Shown: piece by piece, positions 50,290 to 57,762 of the stretch
Numbering within the stretch: the first letter of the stretch is position 1
How the letters are laid out: each line of letters begins with the position of its first letter
DNA from: Eurosta solidaginis
Taxonomy: Eukaryota; Arthropoda; Insecta; Diptera; Tephritidae
Direction: 5' to 3'
DNA length: 64,000 nt
Assembly: GCF_040869045.1 (NCBI RefSeq)
Contig: NC_090322.1
Coordinates: 82,669,675 to 82,733,674, forward strand
Notes under the pieces: generated by a model
What the model was told of the DNA's origin: nothing
The model's input: only the letters and a program-made list of their open reading frames with translations
The model's database searches: none
Program-made: the position numbers and the translations under genes

Positions 50290-50841
50290 AGTTGCCACTT
50301 GGGCTGCCGCTCTTCGAGGGCCATTGGTTTGGTGTAATATTCCTGTATCGTGGAGGGTGGAGTTGTGGCGACCTTGGCAGTAGAGACACGTTCTTGTGCT
50401 TGTGCAATCTTTTACGAGGTGGGTTTGGGACAGGCAGTTTTCGCAGAGATTGCTTTCTCTCACGAATTTTTTCCGTTCAGGGATTGCCAGCTTTTTGTAA
50501 TGCAAGCAGCTTCGTAGCGTGTGGGAGTTCTGCTTGCACTTTCTGTAGGCGTATACTGTTTGATGCTCGGCCACATGAGCATTTGTACGAGTTTGAGAGT
50601 AATTGTTGTTCTGCGGGGGGTTGCGGCTTTGGTTAGGGGTTTGAGCCTGCCTGAACTGGGGATTGTTTTGACTTGAGGGAGGCTTTGAGAAATTGGTGGA
50701 GGGTGGATTATATCGGGGTTTGGCTGGTCGCCATTGATCCACCCTTTCCACTATCTCGTAGCGAGTAGTCAGAAACTGATCCATTTGGGACCAGTTCGGT
50801 AGGTCTCGTCTGGAGCTAAAAAGATTGCTCCCAAAGCGCAA
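50212..50841 (-). CDS. BEL/Pao Gag: C-terminal zinc-knuckle region
   Basis: 209 codons continuing Gag after a frameshift. A segment with NWSQMDQFLTTRYEIVER is followed by a proline/asparagine/glutamine-rich linker. The knuckle cluster then reads KCKQNSHTLRSC, CENCLSQTHLVKDC and CLYCQGRHNSTLH. The first knuckle lacks its leading cysteine (tyrosine in that place), which probably weakens RNA binding. The frame ends at TAG 50212-50214, inside the first copy of a 56-bp tandem duplication. It is out of register with the upstream capsid-like frame because of a T-run length change around 50822-50827. Confidence 0.85.
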   Translation of the reverse strand: MRFGSNLFSSRRDLPNWSQMDQFLTTRYEIVERVDQWRPAKPRYNPPSTNFSKPPSSQNNPQFRQAQTPNQSRNPPQNNNYSQTRTNAHVAEHQTVYAYRKCKQNSHTLRSCLHYKKLAIPERKKFVRESNLCENCLSQTHLVKDCTSTRTCLYCQGRHNSTLHDTGILHQTNGPRRAAAQVATSQDVTNPDPNEEVPTTSNAVRTLPA

Positions 50842-51730
50842 CTGTATTTTCCGGCAGTTTTGAGGTTACCAGATATAATAATATGGGGTCCCAACTGTCT
50901 GTCGAGACTTGTTGGGTTGCTAATATCTGGAGACAGTTATTCACGGAAGATTGCAGTCGCTGAATGTCTTCGCTGTTTTCAGTCGGAATGGGCTTGAGGT
51001 TCATGAGGAATTTTATTTGATTGTCGACCAGGACTCTTTTATTTTCATAACGGGATTTAAGAGCTTCCCAAGCCAGAGCAAATTTGTCATCACTCAGTGG
51101 AAATTGCTTTACTATCTGGCCGGCTTTTCCTTGGGTTTTGTACCTGAGGTAGTACAGTTTTTGGGCGCTCGGGAGTTTGGGGTGGTTGATATAGACCGCC
51201 GTGAACATGTCACGGAAGGACGGCCATTGATCATAACTCCCGTAAAACACTTCGGTGTCGCAGGCGGGTACTTTGAGGTGCATCCTGGAATTTTCTTGGG
51301 GATTGGTAGTTGTAGCGGGGACGGGATTGCTTAGTACCCTTAGCTGGAGCTGATCGCCTATTCTTGCCTTTATGTCTTCGTATGCTATAAGGCAGACGCG
51401 GTATTTATTGAAGGCTGAGGCCTTAAAGTCGGCGGGAAGTTCGTTGTCATTTGACTCTACAACGGCGTCATATGCGCTTTGCACCCGTTCCCAGAACACA
51501 TCGATATTTTTATCTTTTATTTTTAGGGATGCCTCGGTGTTATCTTGGATCTCGGTTGTACCGAACCGAGCGCAGTAATCCGAAAAGAGATCCGTTTCGG
51601 ATATAAATTTACTTTCGACTACGCTAGCCCTTCTGAAGAGGGACTTGCTTAATTTTATTTTGGCTATTTGGTAATTTTTTGAGATTGCCGAGGGTTTATT
51701 TATGCGGGAAAACCAAAGGGATAAGTTTTC
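50816..51730 (-). CDS. BEL/Pao Gag: N-terminal and capsid-like region (DUF1759-type)
   Basis: The frame is open from just after a TAG at 51731-51733 down to a TAG at 50816-50818. The visible protein includes VFWERVQSAYDAVV, then VFYGSYDQWPSFRDMF, KLYYLRYKTQGKAG and LAWEALKSRYENKRVL. This pattern matches the DUF1759 Gag domain of BEL/Pao elements; Gag would form the particle that packages element RNA. I see no ATG between the upstream stop and the conserved region, so the native start is lost or lies beyond the TAG. The frame ends at a run of five T where four would keep it open. That is either a disabling insertion or a homopolymer sequencing error. Confidence 0.85.
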   Translation of the reverse strand, partial: ENLSLWFSRINKPSAISKNYQIAKIKLSKSLFRRASVVESKFISETDLFSDYCARFGTTEIQDNTEASLKIKDKNIDVFWERVQSAYDAVVESNDNELPADFKASAFNKYRVCLIAYEDIKARIGDQLQLRVLSNPVPATTTNPQENSRMHLKVPACDTEVFYGSYDQWPSFRDMFTAVYINHPKLPSAQKLYYLRYKTQGKAGQIVKQFPLSDDKFALAWEALKSRYENKRVLVDNQIKFLMNLKPIPTENSEDIQRLQSSVNNCLQILATQQVSTDSWDPILLYLVTSKLPENTVALWEQSF

Positions 51731-51733
51731 CTA

Positions 51734-52217
51734 TTGGTCGAGAGTGTAGTAGGCTAGGACCAGTTAGACTCAATTGGAGTAGTCTGGGCCTAGTTGGGAT
51801 GACCTGCAGAATTTACCGCTGGGTATTTCAAGCAAGGTAAATGTGACCGAACTTACTGCTGGGTATCGCCAACAATGTAAAAGTGGGAATATATATTTAA
51901 ATTATACAGCAAGGGACACAAGTTAACTTTGTAAGAGTATGGGTGGGATTTGCCGGTTTGTAATACACCTAGTTTATGTATATACGTATATGGGGGTGGG
52001 AATGTATATGTACATATATATATTTATTACGATGTCATGCAATTTAGGCGGCAAAAATGTATTTGTGGCGGGATATATTTTCCTTACGAGATTTTAATTT
52101 TTCACTTTTATGGTACTTGAAGGGGCGTACTATTGTGAGGGGAATAGAAATTTGATTTTCTACTTACAGTTTTACTGTTTTGGGTATTTATGTTTTGTGT
52201 TGTGCTGGCTTGTTGAT
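51734..52217 (-). other. BEL/Pao 5' leader
   Basis: Non-coding leader between the primer-binding site and Gag. It includes a TA-rich stretch around 51976-52025 and two related 'taccgctgggtat' / 'tactgctgggtat' motifs near 51814 and 51857. I see no gene. Confidence 0.6.
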
Positions 52218-52232
52218 GGCGTCGAAGGACCA
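52218..52232 (-). promoter_or_regulatory. Candidate primer-binding site of BEL/Pao element
   Basis: On the minus strand 'tggtccttcgacgcc' starts one base after the 5' LTR. It begins TGG, complementary to a tRNA CCA end. I have not assigned the tRNA. Confidence 0.65.
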
Positions 52233-52233
52233 C

Positions 52234-53243
52234 TGTTCACGCCCTGGTTACCTGACTCAACGCCTCGAATTTGAGCTAGTCAGATGGATTAATTCATAGG
52301 GATGTACCCTTTTGCTGCAACTTCCACTGTATGTCGCCTTGAATCTAGCAATCTGGTTTGAAATGAAACACTGTCAAATCCGTGGTTTGCGATCGGTGAT
52401 CGTAGATTTATTAAAAAGTTGATAACCTGCTCGCTATTTGAGGTATAAGAAAGGTTCTCGCCAATGTTAATCTTCACACAATTGTAAGTTTATGCTTTCT
52501 GAGATTCAACGTTCATAGAATAATGATACATTGATGAGCGTATCGACAGGTATACGCAATTAGCGCCTTTATAATGTGGTACAAAAAATAAAAATGATTG
52601 GGCGAACAAGTCTCGATGGTAGGTTGGTTCTCAGTAGTTACAGCGCGAATATAATAGCACGGTGGCACCAATCATGGATAGCGTACAAAACTTGATGATT
52701 ATCGCGAACTTCGTTTATCAAAAACGCACAAGATGATGCTGGTTCTCGTACAATCACTGGAAAAATGATTTTTTGGTGGTATACGATCTGTAGAACTGCT
52801 TGAAGGTTCTGCGGAGTTTTCTTGGCCGAATTTAAATATGAGAATACGACAATTTCGGGAATTGTATGAATTTGTACAAAAATTCGGTAGCCAAAAAGAA
52901 AAAACGATGGTGGTGATGATTTGCCAAAATTTTCAATAATCAAAAGGTGGTGGTTTTCTGACAGGTGGCGATCATGCCAGATCGCCATCCTGTACTTGCG
53001 GCGAATTCGCATTGGTGGATTTTGCGCGGTGGAGGCTGCCACACGGCCATGAGGATTCCCAATAGGGAATTTAACGTTAAGTTATTTTAGGATATAATTC
53101 AAGGTAATATATAATTCCATATTTATACAATACAATTCCATGTAATAATAATATGTAATACAATATGGGTTAGTTATAAATTCATGGGTAAACATAAGTA
53201 CAATGGGGAAGTGGTACGTGTGACAGCCTATGGCTCGCAAACA
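52234..53243 (-). repeat. BEL/Pao 5' LTR
   Basis: 1010 bp, collinear with 44533-45542 at about 97.6% identity by eye, with no length difference. AATAAA (minus) is at 52407-52412. Its outer end abuts the AAATT target duplication (53244-53248). Open frames inside it (52289-52477, 52638-53042, 53082-53306) are not supported as genes. Confidence 0.93.
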
Positions 53244-53668
53244 AAATTCGTATGCGGTATATATCAGTTTTAACTCTAGAATTAACGGATATAGAACGAT
53301 AAACAACGTTTGAAACCCTTTAAAAACTTGTAGTAATTATATCAAAAATTATTGTTCTGAAGCTAACAACTGGTGAGTTATCTACTCGAATTTGTTGAGG
53401 AAAACGACTTAAGTATTCTAACCATGCTTAACCTTTAGGCCGGTAAGTATATTTAGAAAAACGCAATATGTAAGCTAACGAGGAAGGAGCGGTCGAGTAA
53501 CCCAAACGAATGGGTTAAAAAAATTCGTACGCAGTTTTTATCATATTTAGCTCTAATATTAAAGGATATAGAACGAGAAACAACGTATGAAACCCTTTAA
53601 AAACTTTTAATAACTATATCAATAATTATTGTTCTGAAGCTAACAACTGCTGAGTGATCTAAGGAAGG
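53244..53668 (+). repeat. Satellite array IV (short block)
   Basis: The interrupted monomer resumes at 'aaattcgtatgcggtatata', followed by one B-type monomer. It stops at 'gatctaaggaagg' inside the short-monomer junction that elsewhere continues 'agcggtcgag' (30697, 42697, 61788). After 53668 the satellite sequence reads in reverse. Confidence 0.93.
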
Positions 53669-53700
53669 TTAAGCATGGTTAGAATACTTAAGTCGTTTCG
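53669..53700 (-). repeat. Start of inverted satellite segment
   Basis: From here the satellite is on the minus strand ('ttaagcatggttagaatac' is the complement of the usual 'gtattctaaccatgcttaa'). The stub ends with the 13-bp target duplication TTAAGTCGTTTCG (53688-53700) of the tRNA-box composite. Confidence 0.9.
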
Positions 53701-54093
53701 CGGGTTCGAATCAAGCTCAAGGCCTAACAATAATTTTTTATCATTATTATTGTTATGATAAATTTTTTCTTAATTGAAAAAATTTTTAAATTAGAATAGA
53801 AGAAAGAAAAAATTTTAGACAACTGCCAAAGCTCGTTGTATAGATCCATTTCGGGAACTGCTAAATTCCTTCATCGGCAACGTTTAGGCGCCGCTGCTAT
53901 AACCATTCAGCCACCACAGCGGTTTTTTGTTTGTCTTCATTAATCCTACTTCTATTCTGGTTTGTGCCAATTGATATTCACACCACTGCGACATCTGTTG
54001 CAGAATAGCTGTGAAAATTGGACTTGTTTGTTGGCAATGCTGCCATAGTGTCATATTTTATTGACACTTGTTTTCCCCGTGCTCTGGGATGTA

Positions 54094-54316
54094 TTAACAA
54101 TTTTTGTTGTTATATCGGCCTACTAATTTTAAGATCGCGGGTTCGAATCGAGCTCAAGGCCTAACAATAACTTTTTATCATTATTATTGTTATGATAAAT
54201 TTTTTCTTAATTGAAAAAATTTTTAAATTAGAATAGAAGAAAGAAAAAATTTTAGACAACTGCCAAAGCTCGTTGTATAGATCCATTTCGGGAACTGCTA
54301 AATTCCTTCATCGGCA
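54094..54316 (+). repeat. Left arm of 223-bp inverted repeat
   Basis: Runs from 'ttaacaatttttgttgtta' to 'ccttcatcggca'. It is the reverse complement of 54422-54644 with very few mismatches (one near 54168). The 105-bp loop between the arms holds an A-box-like motif. Single-stranded DNA or RNA from here would form a long hairpin. Confidence 0.9.
54140..54149 (+). promoter_or_regulatory. B-box-like pol III motif (unit b)
   Basis: 'ggttcgaatc' matches most of the B-box consensus GGTTCGANNCC and lies in a T-arm-like 'gcgggttcgaatcgagc'. Equivalent motifs are at 53703-53712 (plus) and 54589-54598 (minus). Confidence 0.4.
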
Positions 54317-54387
54317 GCGGTGAATATCAATTGGCACAAACCAGAATAGAAGTAGGATTAATGAAGACAAACAAAAAACCGCTGTGG

Positions 54388-54398
54388 TGGCTGAATGG
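54388..54398 (+). promoter_or_regulatory. A-box-like pol III motif (unit c)
   Basis: 'tggctgaatgg' fits the tRNA A-box consensus TRGYNNARNGG. The same motif is at 53903-53913 on the minus strand in unit a. In each unit the B-box-like motif faces the other way, so a normal tRNA-type promoter is not formed. Confidence 0.4.
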
Positions 54399-54421
54399 TT
54401 ATAGCAGCGGCGCCTAAACGT

Positions 54422-54644
54422 TGCCGATGAAGGAATTTAGCAGTTCCCGAAATGGATCTATACAACGAGCTTTGGCAGTTGTCTAAAATTTTTTCTTTCT
54501 TCTATTCTAATTTAAAAATTTTTTCAATTAAGAAAAAATTTATCATAACAATAATAATGATAAAAAATTATTGTTAGGCCTTGAGCTCGATTCGAACCCG
54601 CGATCTTAAAATTAGTAGGCCGATATAACAACAAAAATTGTTAA
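54422..54644 (-). repeat. Right arm of 223-bp inverted repeat
   Basis: Reverse complement of 54094-54316. Its last four bases (ttaa) overlap the start of the right target duplication, so the element border is ambiguous by four bases. Confidence 0.9.
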
Positions 54645-56680
54645 GTCGTTTCGTTCAACAAATTTGAGTAGATCACTCAGCAGTTGTTGGCTTCAGAACA
54701 ATAATTTTTTATATAGTTATTTAAAGTTTTTAAAGGGTTTCAAACGTTGTTTCTAGTTCTATATCCTTTAATTCTCGAGTTAAATCTGATAAATACCGCG
54801 TACGAATTTTTTTAACCATTTTGTTTTTTTTACTCGACGGCTCCTTCCTCGTTAGCTTACATATTGCGTTTTTCTAAATAAACTTACCGGCCTAAAGGTT
54901 AATCATGGTTAGAATACTTAAGTCGTTTCCTTTAACAAATAAAAGTAGATCACTCAGCAGTTGTTGGCTTCAGAACAATAATTTTTGATATAGTTATTAA
55001 AAGTTTTTAAAGGGTTTCAAACGTTGTTTTTTCGTTCTATATCCTTTAATTCTAGAGTTAAAACTGATAAATACCGCGTACGAATTTTTTTAACCATTTT
55101 GTTTTGTTTACTCGACGGCTCCTTCCTCGTTAGCTTACATATTGCGTTTTTCTAAATAAACTTACCGGCCTAAAGGTTAAGGTTAGAATACTTAAGTCGT
55201 TTCGTTTAACAAATTAGAGTAGATCACTCAGCAGTTGTTGGCTTCAGAACAAAAATTTTTGATATAGTTATTAAAAGTTTTTAAAGGGTTTCATACGTTG
55301 TTTCTCGTTCTATATCCTTTAATATGAGAGCTAAATATGATAAAAACTGCGTACGAATTTTTTAAGCCATTCGTTTGGGTTACTCGACCGCTCCTTCCTC
55401 GTTAGCTTACATATTGCGTTTTTCTAAATATACTTACCGGCCTAAAGGGTAAGCATGGTTAGAATACCTAAGTCGTTTCGTTCAACAAATTTGAGTAGAT
55501 CACTCAGCATTTGTTGGCTTCAGAACAATAATTTTTGTATAGTTATTAAAAGTTTTTAAAGGGTTTCATACGTTGTTTCTCGTTCTATATCCTTTAATAT
55601 GAGAGCTAAATATGATAAAAACTGCGTACGAATTTTTTAAGCCATTCGTTTGGGTTACTCGACCGCTCCTTCCTCGTTAGCTTACATATTGCGTTTTTCT
55701 AAATATACTTACCGGCCTAAAGGGTAAGCATGGTTAGAATACTTAAGTCGTTTCGTTCAACAAATTTGATCACTCAGCAGTTGTTGGCTTCAGAACAATA
55801 ATTTTTGATATAGATATTAAAAGTTTTTAAATGGTTTCAAATGTTGTTTATCGTTCTATATCCTTTAATTCTAGAGTTAAATCTGATAAATACCGCGTAC
55901 GAATTTTTTTAACCATTTTGTTTTGTTTACTCGACGACTCCTTCCTCGTTAGCTTACATATTGCGTTTTTATAAATAAACTTACCGGCCTAAAGGGTAAG
56001 CATGGTTAGAATACTTAAGTCGTTTCGTTCAACAAATTTGATCACTCAGCAGTTGTTGGCTTCAGAACAATAATTTTTGATATAGTTATTAAAAGTTTTT
56101 AAAGTGTTTCAAACGTTGTTTCTCGTTCTATACACTTTAATTCTAGAGTTAAATCTGATAAATACCGCGTACGAATTTTTTTAACCATTTTGTTTTGTTT
56201 ACTCGACGGCTCCTTCCTCGTTAGCTTACAGGGTTACTCGACCGCTCCATTCCCGTGTAGCCTACATATTGCGTTTTTCTAAATAAATTTACCGGCCTAA
56301 AGGTTAAGCAAGGTTAGAATACTTAAGTCGTTTCGTTCAACAAATTTGAGTAGATCACTCAGCAGTTGTTGGCTTCAGAACAATAATTTTTGATATAGTT
56401 ATTTAAAGTTTTTAAAGGGTTTCAAACGTTGTTTCTAGTTCTATATCCTTTAATTCTCGAGTTAAATCTGATAAATACCGCGTACGAATTTTTTTAACCA
56501 ATTTGGTTTTGTTTACTCGACGGCTCCTTACTCCTTAGCTTACATATTGCGTTTTTCTAAATAAACTTACCGGCCTAAAGGTTAAGCATGGTTAGAATAC
56601 TTAAGTCGTTTCGTTTAACAAATTAGAGTAGATCACTCAGCAGTTGTTGGCGTCAGAACAAAAATTTTTGATATAGTTAC
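54641..56680 (-). repeat. Inverted satellite segment
   Basis: Seven to eight monomers in reverse orientation, including the 'ggttaatcatggttagaata' variant (near 54898; plus-strand equivalents near 32590, 33425 and 63725) and a B/A hybrid at about 56222-56270. These variants tie it to the same array family as 28-39 kb and 60-64 kb, so it is an inverted piece of the same satellite. It ends at 'gatatagttac' where the LINE begins. Confidence 0.93.
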
Positions 56681-56761
56681 TAATAATAGCTTATAGTCAT
56701 AGCTGAACGGACGTGTTTTTTCTTAGCTCCGTGTTTGTATTGCTATTTATTTTTCTTTTCA
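56681..56761 (+). promoter_or_regulatory. LINE 5' leader
   Basis: 81 bp from the satellite junction to the first ORF1 ATG. It begins 'taataatagcttatagtcat' and contains 'ctgaacggacgtg'. Insect LINEs carry internal promoters at their 5' ends, but I cannot point to a specific promoter element here. Confidence 0.4.
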
Positions 56762-57679
56762 ATGTCGCTCTTACGTACGAGGTGTGATTTATGCGGTAAA
56801 TCTATTGGCAAAGATAATGCATTAAGTTGCTCACTTTGCAAGGCCGTAGTTCATAGTTCGTGCAAGAGCATTGATGTCAACATAACAAATTTTATGAAAA
56901 GCAACAAAAATATAGTGTTCAATTGTGATAAATGTGTCAATAACAATTTGCATTCCATTGTTGCTGATTTGGTGATCGAGGTCAAAGACCTGAAGCAAAA
57001 GCTCTTAAATTCTGGTTGCTTACACTCTGCAATTAATTCTGCTGCAATTGTTAGTTCTCCTAGTGTGCCAAATACCAACAATGCTGAGGTGTTTTCGTTT
57101 TCTGCTGTGCCCTCTACTTCGCTTCATTCTGCTGCGCCAATGGATAGTACAGTGAAATTCAATGCTTGTGTAAACAATAATGAGCTTGCTAATGCTCCTA
57201 CCAACAAATCGGTGCATAAATCGCGGTTTGATAATGCAGAAAATACGATCTCTCCATCTCTTACTAACTCAGCTTCGGATAATAATAATGCATGGGTGGT
57301 AGTGGAAAATAAGTGCAAAAATAAAAAGAAACAGAGGCAGCAAGAAAAACCACTGGTAGGAACTGGTGAGAGCGATGATTTGCTGGTTGCTGCCCGTTTT
57401 AAATATTTGCATTTAGCTTCATTTAAGCCTTCGGTTCAGCCGGTGAATATTATGGAGCATGTCGAAAAATATGCGCACGTTGGTAAGCAACATTTGTGCT
57501 GCCATAAGCTGGTAAAAAAAGAGTTTGATACAAATTCTCTTAGATTTGTTAATTTCAAATTGGGTGTGGGTGAAACCGAATATAAAAAACTGTTGAATCC
57601 AGAGATTTGGCCGGCGAATGTGTCTGTTCGTCTGTTCCGTTTTTTTCAAAGAGAAGTGAAGCAACCACCTCGAACCTAA
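56762..57679 (+). CDS. LINE ORF1 protein with PHD-type zinc finger
   Basis: 305 codons from the ATG at 56762; the frame is open for nine codons further upstream without an ATG. Residues 8-58 form a C4HC3 PHD-type finger: C8-C11, C23-C26, H31-C34, C55-C58 (RCDLCGK, SCSLCK, VHSSC, NCDKC). A short helical, lysine-rich part (about 62-80) may be a coiled coil. A serine/asparagine-rich linker then leads to a basic KNKKKQRQQ segment and a C-terminal region with FKYLHLASFKP, GKQHLCCHKLVKKEF and LLNPEIWPANVSVRLF. That C-terminal pattern is shared by ORF1 of CR1/Jockey-type insect LINEs and probably binds RNA. The frame is intact and ends at TAA, followed by TAG. It is 83 bp upstream of ORF2. Confidence 0.85.
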   Translation: MSLLRTRCDLCGKSIGKDNALSCSLCKAVVHSSCKSIDVNITNFMKSNKNIVFNCDKCVNNNLHSIVADLVIEVKDLKQKLLNSGCLHSAINSAAIVSSPSVPNTNNAEVFSFSAVPSTSLHSAAPMDSTVKFNACVNNNELANAPTNKSVHKSRFDNAENTISPSLTNSASDNNNAWVVVENKCKNKKKQRQQEKPLVGTGESDDLLVAARFKYLHLASFKPSVQPVNIMEHVEKYAHVGKQHLCCHKLVKKEFDTNSLRFVNFKLGVGETEYKKLLNPEIWPANVSVRLFRFFQREVKQPPRT

Positions 57680-57762
57680 TAGATCGAGGCAGTGCTTATG
57701 AGAAAATTTAAATTTATTACCAAAACACTTCTGGTCTTAGAAGTAAGACAAGTAATGTATGC

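Larger units (their letters stand above)
44533..53243 (-). mobile_element. Full-length but inactivated BEL/Pao LTR retrotransposon
   Basis: An 8.7-kb element transcribed on the minus strand. It has two 1010-bp LTRs, 5-bp target duplications AAATT (44528-44532 and 53244-53248), a primer-binding-site candidate beside the right LTR and a purine-rich tract beside the left one. On the minus strand the order is Gag with a capsid-like region, zinc knuckles, aspartic protease, reverse transcriptase, RNase H, integrase with a DUF5641-like tail, then a small extra zinc-knuckle ORF. Protease before RT, and the DUF1759/DUF1758-like parts, point to BEL/Pao. Breaks are a T-run frameshift near 50822-50827, a TAG at 50212-50214, an indel just upstream of RT motif A near 49090 and a frameshift near 47655. 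By eye the LTRs differ at about 24 positions (about 2.4%). Confidence 0.95.
53701..54640. mobile_element. tRNA-box composite (SINE-like), three units, two in inverted arrangement
   Basis: A 940-bp insertion flanked by a 13-bp target duplication TTAAGTCGTTTCG (53688-53700 and 54641-54653), typical of LINE-driven integration. It consists of unit a (53701-53983, plus), a spacer of about 110 bp, unit b (54094-54316, plus) and unit c (about 54320-54640, minus). Each unit has a T-arm/B-box-like 'ggttcgaatc', then 'aaggcctaacaataa', a TTATTA-rich stretch and 'ccaaagctcgttgtatag'. Units a and c also have an A-box-like 'tggctgaatgg' in the opposite orientation. Unit a lacks the sequence upstream of its B-box-like motif that units b and c retain. 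There is no protein-coding capacity. Class is uncertain: a tRNA-derived SINE multimer or a foldback-like element. Confidence 0.65.

Noticed and set aside
52638..53042. 134-codon minus-strand frame in the BEL/Pao 5' LTR
   Set aside because: The matching region of the other LTR has it broken by substitutions, and no protein family is apparent; LTRs are not expected to code here.
53701..53715. A tRNA gene at the 'gggttcgaatc' motif
   Set aside because: No acceptor stem, D-arm or anticodon arm can be arranged around it at tRNA spacing; the nearest A-box-like motif faces the other way.
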